A stretch of DNA of 64,000 bases, taken from NCBI RefSeq assembly GCF_010667575.1, contig NZ_JAABNT010000002.1, positions 434,001-498,000 on the forward strand, in the 5' to 3' direction. A program made the translations under genes and the position numbers. The notes beneath the pieces are model-generated. The model ran no database searches. It was not told the origin of the DNA and saw nothing but the letters and a program-made list of their open reading frames with translations. Source of the stretch: Sulfitobacter sediminilitoris. GTDB lineage: Bacteria > Pseudomonadota > Alphaproteobacteria > Rhodobacterales > Rhodobacteraceae. This document shows positions 44,404 to 55,945 of the stretch, in pieces; positions within the stretch are counted from its first letter, which is position 1; every line of letters starts with the position of its first letter.

Positions 44404-44954
44404 GGATCATTGCGGGCAGATTTCGCGGTACGGCATTGGCGAATGTGGGCAAGGGGGACGCCGGTGCCCATCTACGCCCCACCTCGGACCGCGTCCGCGA
44501 AAGCCTGTTTTCGATGCTGACGCATCATGACATCATTACCGGCGCACGTGTTCTGGACCTTTTCGCGGGAACCGGGGCATTGGGGCTTGAGGCGCTCTCG
44601 CGCGGGGCGCGTGAGGTCTGTTTTGTTGAGAACGGACGCGTTGGTCAGCGGCTGATCTCCGAGAACATCGCCAAACTGCGCGTTGAAGACGAGGTGACGC
44701 TGATGCGCAATGACGCAACGCGTCTGGGACCCTGGCCCAATGCGCCCTTTGATCTGGTATTCCTTGATCCGCCCTACGGCAAAGGGATGGGACAGAAGGC
44801 GCTGGCGGCGGCACGGACAGGCGGATGGCTCGCACCCGGCGCGATGATTGTCTGGGAAGAAAGCGCCCCGATGCAGCCCCCCGAAGGTTTCAGCAGGATC
44901 GACACACGCGAATACGGCGATACGCATGTGACCCTGCTTGAAGTAACAGGCTAG
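44400..44954 (+). CDS. rsmD: 16S rRNA m2G966 methyltransferase RsmD
   Basis: 184 residues from a GTG overlapping the upstream stop (GTGA). SAM-binding motif I LDLFAGTGALGLEALSRGA and the N6/N2-methyltransferase motif IV LVFLDPPYGKG (DPPY) are clear. The N-terminal RIIAGRFRGTAL and LRPTSDRVRESLFS blocks are specific to RsmD. It methylates G966 of 16S rRNA. Usual length. Confidence 0.96.
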   Translation: MRIIAGRFRGTALANVGKGDAGAHLRPTSDRVRESLFSMLTHHDIITGARVLDLFAGTGALGLEALSRGAREVCFVENGRVGQRLISENIAKLRVEDEVTLMRNDATRLGPWPNAPFDLVFLDPPYGKGMGQKALAAARTGGWLAPGAMIVWEESAPMQPPEGFSRIDTREYGDTHVTLLEVTG

Positions 44955-44955
44955 A

Positions 44956-46167
44956 TCAGCCGGCAGCGCGTATCGCCTGACCCAGTCGTTTCATCCCCTC
45001 GGCAATCTTTGCGTCATCGGCAAGCGAGAAACTCAGCCGCAATGTGTTCGCTCCGGACCTGTCAGCAAAAAACGCCTGACCGGGCACAAAGGCAACGCGC
45101 TGTGTCTCAAGTGAACTGCGCAGCAGCGCACCCCCATCCATGTGCTTGGGCAGGGTGACCCAGATAAACATGCCGCCTTCCGGTCTGGTCCAGTTCACGC
45201 CCTCAGGCATATGTTCTTGCAATGCCGCAAGCATCGCATCGCGGCGGCTGGCATAGGTCTGACGCAGTTTGGCGGTGTGATCCTCAAAAAGCGCGCGTGC
45301 GACGGTGTTGATGGCCATCTGGTTAATGGTCGAAGAATGCAAATCGGCGGCCTGTTTCATCAGCACCAGTTGCGAGATTACCGACGCGGCACCACAAACC
45401 CAACCAACCCGCAAGCCCGGGGCCAGGGTTTTGGAAAAGCTGCCACAATACAATGTGCGGCACTCTTCGATACTGCCCTTGCGGGCGATCTCAAGCGCCA
45501 GCATGGGCGGGATCGGCTCACCGTCATAGCGCAAGGACTGATAGGCGGAATCCTCGATTACCGCGATGTCCATCTCGTCCGCCAGATCGAGGATATTCTC
45601 GCGCTGGCGCAGGTCCAGCGTCTCACCCGTTGGGTTGGCGAAATCGACGGAGGCATAGGCAAACTTGACGCGTCCGCCATGTTCGGCGGCAGTCTGGGCA
45701 TAGTCTTCGGCCGACCGGTTGCCGCCGGGGCTCAGACGATCATAGTTCGGCTCGTAGGCGTTGAACGCGCCCAAGGCACCCATATAGGTCGGCCAATTCA
45801 CCAGTGCCGTATCGCCGGGCGACAACATCAGCTTGCCGAGATAATCAAGCGCCTGCTGGGAACCCGAAGTGATCAAAACGTTATCGCGGCTGCAGGGCAC
45901 ACCCAGCGTCGCCATCTGTCCAACGATCCAGTCGCGCAGGGGGCCATACCCTTCGGAAACGGAATACTGCAGCGCGGAACTGCTGTTGACCGGTGACAGG
46001 GCATCCGCAAGCGCGGCCTGAAACGCCTTGACAGGGAACAGCGCAGGGTCAGGAATGCCGCCTGCGAAAGAAATAATATCCGGCTGATCAAGCAGTTTCA
46101 GCAGCTCACGGATTTCGCTCGCCTTCATGCGGCTCATGCGCGTGGCAAAGATGTCGTGCCAATTCAT
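44956..46167 (-). CDS. PLP-dependent aminotransferase (LysN / 2-aminoadipate type)
   Basis: 403 residues. Fold-type I aminotransferase of the GntR/MocR-associated branch but without a DNA-binding domain. It starts MNWHDIFATRMSRMKASEIR then IISFAGGIPDPALFPVKAF; the middle has SGSQQALDYLGKLM and FANPTGETL; the PLP lysine is in YCGSFSKTLAPGLRVGW. The C-terminal LRLSFSLADD holds the substrate carboxylate Arg. Likely substrates are 2-aminoadipate or branched/aromatic amino acids, not resolvable here. It converges on rsmD with one base between stops. Confidence 0.93.
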   Translation of the reverse strand: MNWHDIFATRMSRMKASEIRELLKLLDQPDIISFAGGIPDPALFPVKAFQAALADALSPVNSSSALQYSVSEGYGPLRDWIVGQMATLGVPCSRDNVLITSGSQQALDYLGKLMLSPGDTALVNWPTYMGALGAFNAYEPNYDRLSPGGNRSAEDYAQTAAEHGGRVKFAYASVDFANPTGETLDLRQRENILDLADEMDIAVIEDSAYQSLRYDGEPIPPMLALEIARKGSIEECRTLYCGSFSKTLAPGLRVGWVCGAASVISQLVLMKQAADLHSSTINQMAINTVARALFEDHTAKLRQTYASRRDAMLAALQEHMPEGVNWTRPEGGMFIWVTLPKHMDGGALLRSSLETQRVAFVPGQAFFADRSGANTLRLSFSLADDAKIAEGMKRLGQAIRAAG

Positions 46168-46312
46168 GTCAGAATCCCTTCCCTAATTTTGGGAAGTCAC
46201 CACAAATTTGAAATTATGGCAACAATTATTACCTATCTACGCAACTTTCTTCTGATCTGGTCGATCTTGATTGAGGGTTTGGACTTTACCCGGTGCCATG
46301 TAGGATGAGAAC

Positions 46313-46516
46313 ATGACGGACGCGACCTATCTCAGTGGCCAGTATTTCCGGCCCAAGGCCAAGACGCAGCCTTTGCGCCTGCCCGCGCCGCAGCCTTTGG
46401 CAGCGCCGGTGTTTATCCATGACTGCGTCACCCCTGTCGCGGGCGAGACGCTTTTGTCATTGTTGATGAAAAGAATGATGCACGACGCGGGCAGGCGGGA
46501 TGACGACCCCGCTTGA
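46313..46516 (+). CDS. Small protein of unknown function
   Basis: 67 residues. The ATG at 46313 has a strong AGGATGAG ribosome site. The sequence is basic and Pro-rich in the middle (LRLPAPQPLAAPVFIHD) with no membrane segment or signal peptide. The 145-nt AT-rich spacer upstream offers room for a promoter shared with the divergent aminotransferase. No family is recognised, but the ribosome site and codon use support expression. Confidence 0.65.
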   Translation: MTDATYLSGQYFRPKAKTQPLRLPAPQPLAAPVFIHDCVTPVAGETLLSLLMKRMMHDAGRRDDDPA

Positions 46517-46535
46517 GGCCCGTTTTAGAGCCTAA

Positions 46536-47363
46536 TCACACCTTGTAGGTCGGGTGAAATCTGCCCGCTGGCGAAAGCGTGAAAATCTCGCATCCGTCTT
46601 CTGTTACCCCGACGGAATGCTCGAACTGGGCTGACAGCGATTTATCGCGTGTTACCGCGGTCCAGTCGTCGGCCAGCGTTTTGGTCTCTGCCCGGCCAAG
46701 GTTCACCATCGGCTCAATGGTAAAGAACATCCCCGGCTCCAACACGGCACCGGTGCCCGGCTTGCCGTAGTGCAGAACATTCGGCGGCGCATGAAAGACC
46801 CGGCCCAACCCATGACCGCAGAAATCGGTCACAACGGACATACGGTGACTTTCAACAAAGGTCTGGATGGTGTGGCCAATATCGCCAAAGGTGTTCCCCG
46901 GTTTCACGGCCTCGATCCCACGCATCAGGGAATCGTGTGTTACCTGAATGAGGCGCTCAGCCTTGCGGGACAGCTTGCCTGCGACGTACATCCGCGATGT
47001 ATCGCCAAACCAGCCGTCCACAATCACCGTCACGTCGATGTTCAGGATGTCGCCATCCTTGAGCTTCTTGTCGCTTGGGATGCCATGGCAAACCACGTGG
47101 TTTACCGAGATGCAGCTGGCGTGCTTGTATCCCTTGTAACCGATGGTCGCAGATTTTGCGCCCGCCGCATTCACCTTTTCCTCGATGATGCGGTCAATTT
47201 CGCCGGTGGTCTGGCCGGGAAAGACATGATCCGCGATTTCATCGAGAATGGTCGCGGCAAGCTTGCCAGCGGCGTGCATACCAGCGAAGTCGCTGGGATC
47301 GTAAATGCGTATGCCATCCTTGGTCTGACGGCCTCGGTGCAGCTCGTTCACCGGTCTCTCCAT
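46536..47363 (-). CDS. map: Type I methionine aminopeptidase
   Basis: 275 residues from the ATG at 47361-47363 (a GTG four codons later is possible). Metal-ligand blocks of the type I enzyme are visible: SVNHVVCHGIPS, then VDGWFGDTSRMY (Asp pair), CGHGLGRVFHAPPN (His), FFTIEPMVNLG (Glu) and SAQFEHSVGVTEDG (Glu). It removes N-terminal Met from new proteins and is essential. sfsA lies 20 nt upstream on the same strand, so they probably form one transcript. Confidence 0.96.
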   Translation of the reverse strand: MERPVNELHRGRQTKDGIRIYDPSDFAGMHAAGKLAATILDEIADHVFPGQTTGEIDRIIEEKVNAAGAKSATIGYKGYKHASCISVNHVVCHGIPSDKKLKDGDILNIDVTVIVDGWFGDTSRMYVAGKLSRKAERLIQVTHDSLMRGIEAVKPGNTFGDIGHTIQTFVESHRMSVVTDFCGHGLGRVFHAPPNVLHYGKPGTGAVLEPGMFFTIEPMVNLGRAETKTLADDWTAVTRDKSLSAQFEHSVGVTEDGCEIFTLSPAGRFHPTYKV

Positions 47364-47383
47364 TCTTTCTGCCTTGTGCCTTC

Positions 47384-48097
47384 CTACCGCGCTGGGCGGC
47401 CAAGGACCAGAGGTTCGGCAATCGTGACCCCCTGGGGCGTGATATGGGTGCCGATGCACAGCGTTTCCACCCCTGCCTGTGTCGCGGCTTCATGCGCGGC
47501 AGCATATGTGGGATCAATATCGGCTGCCAATGTGACATGTGTACAATCCGTCCGTTGCACAAGATACAGCAGGACGGCCCGGTGCCCTGCGCGCGCCACC
47601 TCTGCCAAGTCCCCCATATGTTTGGCGCCACGGGCGGTCACGCTATCGGGAAATTCCGCCAGCTTTGCTTCGCGGCATAAGGTGACGGATTTAACCTCGA
47701 CGTAGGCGTCTGGCAGGTCCGTCGCGCTGAGCAGGAAATCAACGCGCGAATTTGTCCCGTATTTCACCTCGGGCTTCACGGTGGTGTACTCTGCCAACGC
47801 GGCAATCTCGCGTGCTTCCAGCGCCGTCCGAACCGCCTTGTTGGGCAGGCTGGTATCGACCCCTGTGAAATGACCGTTTTCATGATCGACCAAGCGCCAG
47901 CCATATTTCAGCTTTTTCTTGGGATCGTCATTCGGCTCCAGCCAGATTTTCGTGCCCGGTTCCGCCAGCCCCATCATGGATCCGGGGTTGGCGCAATGGG
48001 CCACCACTTCGCGGCCATCTTCCAGTGTGCAATCCGCCAGAAACCGTTTGTAACGGCGGATCAGACGGGCGGGGACAAGATCAGTTTGAAAGCGCAT
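47384..48097 (-). CDS. sfsA: SfsA family protein
   Basis: 237 residues from the ATG at 48095-48097. Conserved SfsA blocks are VPARLIRRYKRFLADCTLED, VVAHCANPGSMMGL, GTNSRVDFLLSA, YVEVKSVTLCREAKLAEFPD and ARAGHRAVLLYLVQRTDC. The fold combines an OB domain with a nuclease-like domain; it was named for sugar fermentation stimulation in E. coli, and its exact activity is unsettled. Divergent from the cinA-like gene, with about 46 nt between starts. Confidence 0.95.
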   Translation of the reverse strand: MRFQTDLVPARLIRRYKRFLADCTLEDGREVVAHCANPGSMMGLAEPGTKIWLEPNDDPKKKLKYGWRLVDHENGHFTGVDTSLPNKAVRTALEAREIAALAEYTTVKPEVKYGTNSRVDFLLSATDLPDAYVEVKSVTLCREAKLAEFPDSVTARGAKHMGDLAEVARAGHRAVLLYLVQRTDCTHVTLAADIDPTYAAAHEAATQAGVETLCIGTHITPQGVTIAEPLVLGRPAR

Positions 48098-48143
48098 GGG
48101 GAGCGGCCTATACCGTTGCGAAAGTCCGCTCAAGGAGATTGCC

Positions 48144-48863
48144 GTGTCCAACCCTACCGCCGCCATGATCGTGATCGGGGACGAGATCCTCTCTGGCCGC
48201 ACACGCGACAGCAACATGCACTATCTGGCGGGTCAGCTGACCGAAGCGGGCATCGACCTAAAAGAGGTGCGCGTGGTGGGGGATGAACGGGGCACGATCA
48301 TTGCAGCGGTACAGGCCATGTCGCAGGCCTATGATTACGTGTTCACCAGCGGGGGGATCGGCCCCACCCATGATGATATCACGGCAGATTGCATTGCCGC
48401 TTCGTTCGATGCGTCCATCGACGTACGTGACGATGCCCGCGCGATCCTGGCCGAGCATTATGCCAAATCAGGCACTGAGTTGAACACCGCGCGGCTGCGC
48501 ATGGCGCGGATACCGGAGGGGGCAGACCTGATTGACAATCCGGTGTCGGCGGCACCGGGGTTCCGGCTTGAGAACGTGCATGTCATGGCCGGGGTTCCTT
48601 CGGTGTTTCAGGCCATGGTCGCATCGGTGCTGCCCACGCTGACAGGCGGCGCGCCGCTGATCAGCAAGACCTTGCGCATCGAACGCGGGGAGGGCGATAT
48701 CGCAGGACCGCTGGGCGCGCTGGCCGAGGAATATCCGCTGCTGTCCATGGGGTCTTATCCCTTCCAGAAAGACGGGAAATACGGGGCCCATATCGTCATA
48801 CGTGGCAACGTCGAAGAGGACATCGACGCCGCGCTCGTCAAACTTCAGGCGGCCTTCGCTTGA
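48144..48863 (+). CDS. CinA N-terminal (MoaB-like) domain protein
   Basis: 239 residues from a GTG with AAGGAG 7 nt upstream; the longer frame from 48096 would overlap the sfsA start and has no ribosome site. It has the molybdopterin-binding fold: AAMIVIGDEILSGRTRDSN, FTSGGIGPTHDDITADCIAA and the later MAGVPSVFQAMV. It corresponds to only the N-terminal half of CinA; the C-terminal pyridine-nucleotide amidase half is missing. The role of the short form is uncertain. The next gene starts within its stop codon. Confidence 0.93.
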   Translation: MSNPTAAMIVIGDEILSGRTRDSNMHYLAGQLTEAGIDLKEVRVVGDERGTIIAAVQAMSQAYDYVFTSGGIGPTHDDITADCIAASFDASIDVRDDARAILAEHYAKSGTELNTARLRMARIPEGADLIDNPVSAAPGFRLENVHVMAGVPSVFQAMVASVLPTLTGGAPLISKTLRIERGEGDIAGPLGALAEEYPLLSMGSYPFQKDGKYGAHIVIRGNVEEDIDAALVKLQAAFA

Positions 48864-49588
48864 TGCCCTCGTTGCCCGATCTCTTTGCCGCGTCAGAGGC
48901 CACATGGCCTGCCGCACGGTTCTGGGAACAGGATGGGTTTACCCTGCGCGACGGACAAGGGGGCGGGCAGCGCGTGTCAGCGACGACGGCCAACGGTCCG
49001 GTCACGGCAGAACAGATCACCGCAGCCGAAGAGGCGATGCGGGCCATCGGGCAAAAGCCGATCTTCTGCGAACGCGGCACGACGCCGGAACTGGACGCGG
49101 CCCTGGCCGAGCGTGGCTACGTGATCAAGGATCCGACGACGGTCTATGTTTCGCCCATTGAAAAGTTGACCGACAAGCCGATCCCCCGTGTCACCGCCTT
49201 CACGATCTGGGAACCCCTTGCGATCATGAAGGAAATCTGGGCCACGGATGGTATCGGCCCGGCGCGGCTTGCTGTCATGAACCGTGCCGAACACAAAACG
49301 GCGGTTCTAGCCCGATGGAATGAAAAGCCTGGAGGCGTGGCTTTTGTCGCGGTGCATGACAAGATCTGCATGGTGCATGGCCTCGTCGTCCTGCCGCACC
49401 AGCGCAGGCAGGGCGTGGCAGAGTGGATGATGCGCCGTTCGGCAATTTGGGGACAGGCGCAGGGCGCGACGCATATTGCCGTACTCTGCGTGGATGCAAA
49501 TGCCGGCGCAAATGCCTTTTACCGTGCGCTGGGCTTTGCTGCCGTGGGCGGATACCATTACCGGGTGCTGCCCGACCAAAGACCTTGA
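48863..49588 (+). CDS. GNAT family acetyltransferase
   Basis: 241 residues from the ATG at 48863, which shares a base with the previous stop (TGATG). The acetyl-CoA loop is VVLPHQRRQGVAEWMMRRSA (R-x-x-G-V/A), followed by VDANAGANAFYRALGFAAVGGYHYR, the typical GNAT end. The N-terminal half is divergent and may bind the substrate. The target is unknown. Confidence 0.9.
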   Translation: MPSLPDLFAASEATWPAARFWEQDGFTLRDGQGGGQRVSATTANGPVTAEQITAAEEAMRAIGQKPIFCERGTTPELDAALAERGYVIKDPTTVYVSPIEKLTDKPIPRVTAFTIWEPLAIMKEIWATDGIGPARLAVMNRAEHKTAVLARWNEKPGGVAFVAVHDKICMVHGLVVLPHQRRQGVAEWMMRRSAIWGQAQGATHIAVLCVDANAGANAFYRALGFAAVGGYHYRVLPDQRP

Positions 49589-49614
49589 TGAAGACCCAAA
49601 CAAAGGAACGACCG

Positions 49615-50184
49615 ATGTCAGACGACATGCCCACAGCCCTTGATCTGCCCATGGCAGATCCGCTGCCCGAAGCAACGCAGAAGTATTTTGACATCTGTCA
49701 GGACAAGCTGGGCATGATCCCGAATGTGTTGCGCGCCTATGCCTTCGATGTCGAGAAGCTCAACGCCTTCACGGCTATGTACAATGATCTGATGTTGGGC
49801 GACAGCAACCTCAGCAAGCTGGAGCGCGAGATGATCGCGGTGGCAGTGTCCTCGGTGAACAAGTGTTTCTACTGCCTCGTTGCGCATGGTGCGGCGGTGC
49901 GCGCGCTTTCTGGCGATCCGGCATTGGGCGAGGCGTTGGTGATGAACTACAAGGTTGCCAAGGTCACTGACAAGCAGCGTGCGATGCTGGATTTCGCCGT
50001 GCAACTGACCAAGGAAAGCGCCAGCGTCGAAGAGAAAGACCGGCAGGCCTTGCGCGATGTGGGGTTCAGCGACCGTGATATCTGGGACATCGCCTCTGTC
50101 GCCGGGTTCTTTAACATGACCAATCGTGTGGCCAGCGGCACCGATATGCGCCCCAATCCCGAATATCACGCACAGGCGAGATGA
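49615..50184 (+). CDS. AhpD-like peroxidase-related protein
   Basis: 189 residues from the ATG at 49615 with AAAGGAA upstream. The carboxymuconolactone decarboxylase/AhpD core shows the redox pair in VNKCFYCLVAHGAAVR (CxxC with a following His). The N-terminal helix PEATQKYFDICQDKLGMIPN and the C-terminal FFNMTNRVASGTDMRPN-like end match 'uncharacterised peroxidase-related enzyme' proteins. It is probably an alkylhydroperoxidase-type disulfide reductase. It overlaps the OmpA-domain gene as ATGA. Confidence 0.94.
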   Translation: MSDDMPTALDLPMADPLPEATQKYFDICQDKLGMIPNVLRAYAFDVEKLNAFTAMYNDLMLGDSNLSKLEREMIAVAVSSVNKCFYCLVAHGAAVRALSGDPALGEALVMNYKVAKVTDKQRAMLDFAVQLTKESASVEEKDRQALRDVGFSDRDIWDIASVAGFFNMTNRVASGTDMRPNPEYHAQAR

Positions 50185-51116
50185 TCCGCGCCGCAGCCGT
50201 ATCCTTATTTGTTCTGGCAAGCCCGGCCTTTGCGCTGGATTTCACATTGCCCGCGACGGCCCGGCAAACAGTAGAGCGGAACACCTCGCCCGATACTTAC
50301 GCGGCCCCGGTCGACATCTTTGCCAATGGCGCCGTTCCTACGATGATCGTCGAGGGCGATGTGCAGCGCAGCGCCTGGCGGCTTGATTCGCCGGGCCTGA
50401 CACCCTTTCAGGTCATGCGCCCACTGCGTGCCCAACTGGTTGAGGCCGGGTACGAGGTGGTACTGGATTGCGCGGCGAAGCGTTGTGGCGGTTTCGATTT
50501 CCGCTTTGCGACCGAAACCTTGCCGGGGCCAAACATGTACGTGAACATCCGTGCTTTTCATTTCGTCACAGGCGCACGCATGGTTGAGGGTGAGGTCAGC
50601 GAGGTCGTCACTGTGCTGGCAAGCACCTCTGCCACATCGGCCTATGTTCAGATCATCCATGCCGGCGCGATAGGTGAAAGCGGAGCGACGGTCGAGACAA
50701 CAGCGGACCTGCCGGTCGCCACCGAAACAGGTGCTGAAGAAGATTTCGCAACCCGATTGTTGCGGCGCGGTCATGCGGTTCTTTCTGATCTGGATTTTGA
50801 TGTTGGCAGTACGGAACTTGGTGCCGGGCCATTCGATACGCTGATCCAGCTTGCCGCTTTCCTTGAGGCGCAGCCGACCATGCGAATAGCCCTTGTTGGC
50901 CATACCGACACCGTTGGCGGGTTGGAGCCGAACATCAGCATATCCCGCGCCCGTGCGCGATCTGTACGGCAACGCCTTGTCGACCGGTACGACGTGTCCG
51001 CTGATCGGATGGACGCCGAAGGAATGGGCTATCTTGCCCCTATCGCCAGTAATCTTGAGGCAGCGGGACGCGATGCGAACCGCCGGGTCGAGGTGGTCTT
51101 GCTGGGCAGCGAATAG
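50181..51116 (+). CDS. Secreted OmpA-domain protein
   Basis: 311 residues. Signal peptide MIRAAAVSLFVLASPAFA. The middle part (about 30-190) is of unknown fold and includes a Cys pair in DCAAKRCGGF. The C-terminal OmpA peptidoglycan-binding domain (about 200-310) has IALVGHTDTVGG, NISISRARARSVRQRL and GRDANRRVEVVLLG. There is no lipobox, so it would be a soluble or beta-barrel-free periplasmic protein tethered to peptidoglycan. Coupled to the AhpD-like gene upstream. Confidence 0.9.
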   Translation: MIRAAAVSLFVLASPAFALDFTLPATARQTVERNTSPDTYAAPVDIFANGAVPTMIVEGDVQRSAWRLDSPGLTPFQVMRPLRAQLVEAGYEVVLDCAAKRCGGFDFRFATETLPGPNMYVNIRAFHFVTGARMVEGEVSEVVTVLASTSATSAYVQIIHAGAIGESGATVETTADLPVATETGAEEDFATRLLRRGHAVLSDLDFDVGSTELGAGPFDTLIQLAAFLEAQPTMRIALVGHTDTVGGLEPNISISRARARSVRQRLVDRYDVSADRMDAEGMGYLAPIASNLEAAGRDANRRVEVVLLGSE

Positions 51117-51134
51117 AATCTGGACGAAACCAAC

Positions 51135-51172
51135 AAAAAAGCCTCCGAATACCGCAAGCGGCACCGGAGGCT
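51135..51172 (-). terminator. Intrinsic terminator for the LysR gene
   Basis: AGCCTCCG (51140-51147) and CGGAGGCT (51165-51172), with an inner CCGCAAGCGG mini-stem. Read on the minus strand, the stem is followed by a run of six T (complement of 51135-51140), so it ends LysR transcription. Confidence 0.85.
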
Positions 51173-51200
51173 GAGTTTCACCGAGGGGAAGTGGTGTTCG

Positions 51201-52106
51201 TTACCAGTCGCTTGGGCCTTTGTCGGCAAAGGCGTGGACCAGAAAATCAATGAATGCGCGGACCTTGGGCTGTGTGAAACGGCCGGGCGGATACACCGCG
51301 TAGATGCCCTGGGTTTCCATTGGCAGATCGGGGATCGCATCCTCGACCAGCCCTTTTTCCATCGCGTCAGAATAAAGGAAGCTGGGAAGATATGCGATGC
51401 CAAGCCCAGAGATGGCGGCGTTCAGCAGGGACTGACCGTCGTTCACGGAAAGCCATCCCGCAGTGCGGACCTGACGCTTTTCACCCGAAGGTGCGGTCAA
51501 CTTCCAGACATTGCCGCTGGATTGGTTGGAATAATGCAAAAGCTTGTGATCGTTCAGATCGTCGATTTTTTCGGGCCGCCCGTATTGCTCGAAATATTTG
51601 GGCGACGCGATCATCCGCTTTGTTGTTTCTGTCAGTTTGCGGGCGCGCAGGGTGCTGTCTTCCAGTTCACCAATCCGCACGGCCATGTCGAACCCCTCCG
51701 AGATCAGTTCGACGTAGCGGTTGTTCAGGACCATGTTGACCGTGATGTCGGGAAAATCGCTCAGGAACTCTGACAGCGCCGGAGACAGGTGGTTGACCCC
51801 AAAGTCGGTCGCGACCGAGATGCGCAACATTCCTGACGGTGCTGATTGCATGGACGTGACCAGCGCATCCGCTTCGCCAGCGTCATTCAGAACGCGACGG
51901 GCGCGGTCATAGTAGGCCAGTCCGATCTCTGTCGGTGACACTCTCCGGGTTGTCCGGTTCAAGAGGCGCGCACCAAGGCGGGCCTCAAGTGAAGAAACAT
52001 GTTTTGAGACGGCAGATTTTGAAATCCCCATCTTTTTGGCGGCATCGGTAAAGCCCCCTTGATCCACCACTGTGGCGAAAGCTTCCATTTCGGTAAGACG
52101 GTCCAT
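51201..52106 (-). CDS. LysR-family transcriptional regulator
   Basis: 301 residues. The N-terminal winged helix-turn-helix is ITMEAFATVVDQG-like: MEAFATVVDQGGFTDAAKKM, then GISKSAVSKHVSSLEARLGA and LLNRTTRRVSPTEIG, the standard LysR DNA-binding domain. The effector domain follows from about residue 92 (MLRISVATDFGVNHLSPAL). It belongs to the large group related to CrgA/AaeR-like regulators. The target is unknown, since neither neighbour is an obvious partner; LysR proteins often control a divergent gene, but here the upstream gene points the same way. Confidence 0.95.
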   Translation of the reverse strand: MDRLTEMEAFATVVDQGGFTDAAKKMGISKSAVSKHVSSLEARLGARLLNRTTRRVSPTEIGLAYYDRARRVLNDAGEADALVTSMQSAPSGMLRISVATDFGVNHLSPALSEFLSDFPDITVNMVLNNRYVELISEGFDMAVRIGELEDSTLRARKLTETTKRMIASPKYFEQYGRPEKIDDLNDHKLLHYSNQSSGNVWKLTAPSGEKRQVRTAGWLSVNDGQSLLNAAISGLGIAYLPSFLYSDAMEKGLVEDAIPDLPMETQGIYAVYPPGRFTQPKVRAFIDFLVHAFADKGPSDW

Positions 52107-52245
52107 ACCCGCTCCTTCACATCACTGCTCGTTGAGGGAGAGGTATGAAGGACAATTCAGGCAGGAACTTGGCAGGGGTGGGACAGTTGCGTGGTATTTC
52201 CCGGATCGTTGAAATTGCGGAAACAGGAGAACGCTGTGTTTCCTG

Positions 52246-53187
52246 TTACAACCAGCGCCTGAATCTAAAAAGCAGGAGCAGCAGGACCGCGAGCACTGCC
52301 ATGCTGATGCATAGGATTGTGAAGGCCGCAGGGTTTTGCATGCCCGGCATACCCGCGATGTTGACACCGAACAGACCGGTTAGAAACCCAAGCGGCAGGA
52401 AAACAGCCGCTGCCAGCGACAGGATAAAGGAGTGGCGCGCCTGACTGCGGGCGACGTGCATATCGTGTTCGTCCTGTACGGTCACCAGTCTGTCACGCAG
52501 CGCATCAAGCTCTTCAACGGCAAGGGTGGTGCGGTTCGCCAACTCCCGAAGCTTGAGCCCATCAGGTTCTGGAATAATCGGCAAATCAATCGCCGCCAGT
52601 TTCGTGAGCGCCGCGCGTTGCGGTTCAAGGTAGCGGCGCAACCGGATGACCTGCCGCCGTGTTACCGCCAGTTCCGTTGGGATCGGCGTCGCATCGTCCT
52701 CCAGGTCGTCCTCAAAGAATTCAGTCAGCTTGCTGATGGTTGCGACCTCTTCCTGCACCCGCAGGGTCAGGCGCGTCACCAAAGCTTCGACAAAGGCGGC
52801 CGTGGTTGGCGGCGCATTGCCTTCGGTCATTTCCTGACGAATGTCCTCCAGCGCGAATAGTTTGCGCAGCCGGACCGTGATGACCACGTCATCATCCACC
52901 CACATGCGCACCGAAACCATCTGGTCAGCGTCTTGTCCCTCGTTTAGATTGATGCCGCGCAGATTCAGGATCAGCCCGTCTTCAAAACGGTCGCACCGGG
53001 GCCGTGTCTCTGGTTGTAGCAATGCGCCGCCCGGAATTTCTGGCAGGTTGGCGCTTATCCAGTCCGCCAGTCCCGGTTCTGAAAGGTCAAGGTGCCACCA
53101 GCGATAGGTTCCTTTGCCGGTCAATGCCGTGTCAGATGGCACGCTTATCGTGCCATCGGGAAAAATATCAAAGACGCAGATCGCCAT
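52246..53187 (-). CDS. CorA/ZntB-family metal transporter
   Basis: 313 residues. Long cytoplasmic N-terminal domain starting MAICVFDIFPDGTISVPSD, then long helices, and two C-terminal membrane helices. The pore-entrance motif is GVNIAGMPG (the GxN motif as GVN), in the segment AAAVFLPLGFLTGLFGVNIA. The length and motif fit ZntB-like zinc or cation transport in the inner membrane rather than magnesium-specific CorA, but the ion is not certain. Confidence 0.93.
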   Translation of the reverse strand: MAICVFDIFPDGTISVPSDTALTGKGTYRWWHLDLSEPGLADWISANLPEIPGGALLQPETRPRCDRFEDGLILNLRGINLNEGQDADQMVSVRMWVDDDVVITVRLRKLFALEDIRQEMTEGNAPPTTAAFVEALVTRLTLRVQEEVATISKLTEFFEDDLEDDATPIPTELAVTRRQVIRLRRYLEPQRAALTKLAAIDLPIIPEPDGLKLRELANRTTLAVEELDALRDRLVTVQDEHDMHVARSQARHSFILSLAAAVFLPLGFLTGLFGVNIAGMPGMQNPAAFTILCISMAVLAVLLLLLFRFRRWL

Positions 53188-53231
53188 GATTCATCTTGCG
53201 CGCTAGATGGGCATCGCGCAACGAAAACGCA

Positions 53232-55349
<2,118 letters not shown>

Positions 55350-55462
55350 CTATTGGATATCACGCGCGGATGAGTGACAAGGGTCCGTACTGCTGGCTTT
55401 TGAGCCCAGGACAACCATGTTACCCCTAACGCCATGCCGAACAGCAAGGAGAACGCTGCGCG

Positions 55463-55945
55463 ATGAGCCCCGAAGAAATTGAAAAACTGCCCTATCGCCC
55501 CTGCGCCGGTGTCATGTTGATGAACGCGTCGGGTCATGTCTTTGTCGGCCAGCGCAAGGACCGCTATACCGAAGCATGGCAAATGCCGCAGGGGGGCATC
55601 GACGAGGGTGAGGCACCGCAGGATGCCGCACTGCGAGAGCTGGAAGAGGAAACCGGGGTCAGCCGTGATCTGGTGACGGTGATTGCCGAAACCGAAGATT
55701 GGGTGCCGTATGAATTGCCCCATGATCTGGTACCGCAACTGTGGAAGGGTAAATTCCGCGGGCAAGAGCAAAAGTGGTTCCTGATGCGCTATCACGGGAC
55801 CGACGATCAGGTGGACATCTTTACCGAACATCAGGAATTTTCGTCGTGGAAATGGATGCCTGTTTCAGAGGTTTTGGACAGTATCGTTCCGTTCAAGCGC
55901 GGGGTTTACGAGGCGGTTCTTTCAGCGTTCAGGAAACACTTCTGA
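55463..55945 (+). CDS. rppH: RNA pyrophosphohydrolase RppH
   Basis: 160 residues. The Nudix box begins [20 protein letters not shown] and ends EETGV, an exact match to GX5EX7REUXEEXGU. The N-terminal [20 protein letters not shown] and the later [11 protein letters not shown] are typical of RppH/IalA. It removes pyrophosphate from 5'-triphosphate RNA ends and starts mRNA decay. The next gene begins one base inside the stop region (TGATG). Confidence 0.95.
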   Translation: MSPEEIEKLPYRPCAGVMLMNASGHVFVGQRKDRYTEAWQMPQGGIDEGEAPQDAALRELEEETGVSRDLVTVIAETEDWVPYELPHDLVPQLWKGKFRGQEQKWFLMRYHGTDDQVDIFTEHQEFSSWKWMPVSEVLDSIVPFKRGVYEAVLSAFRKHF

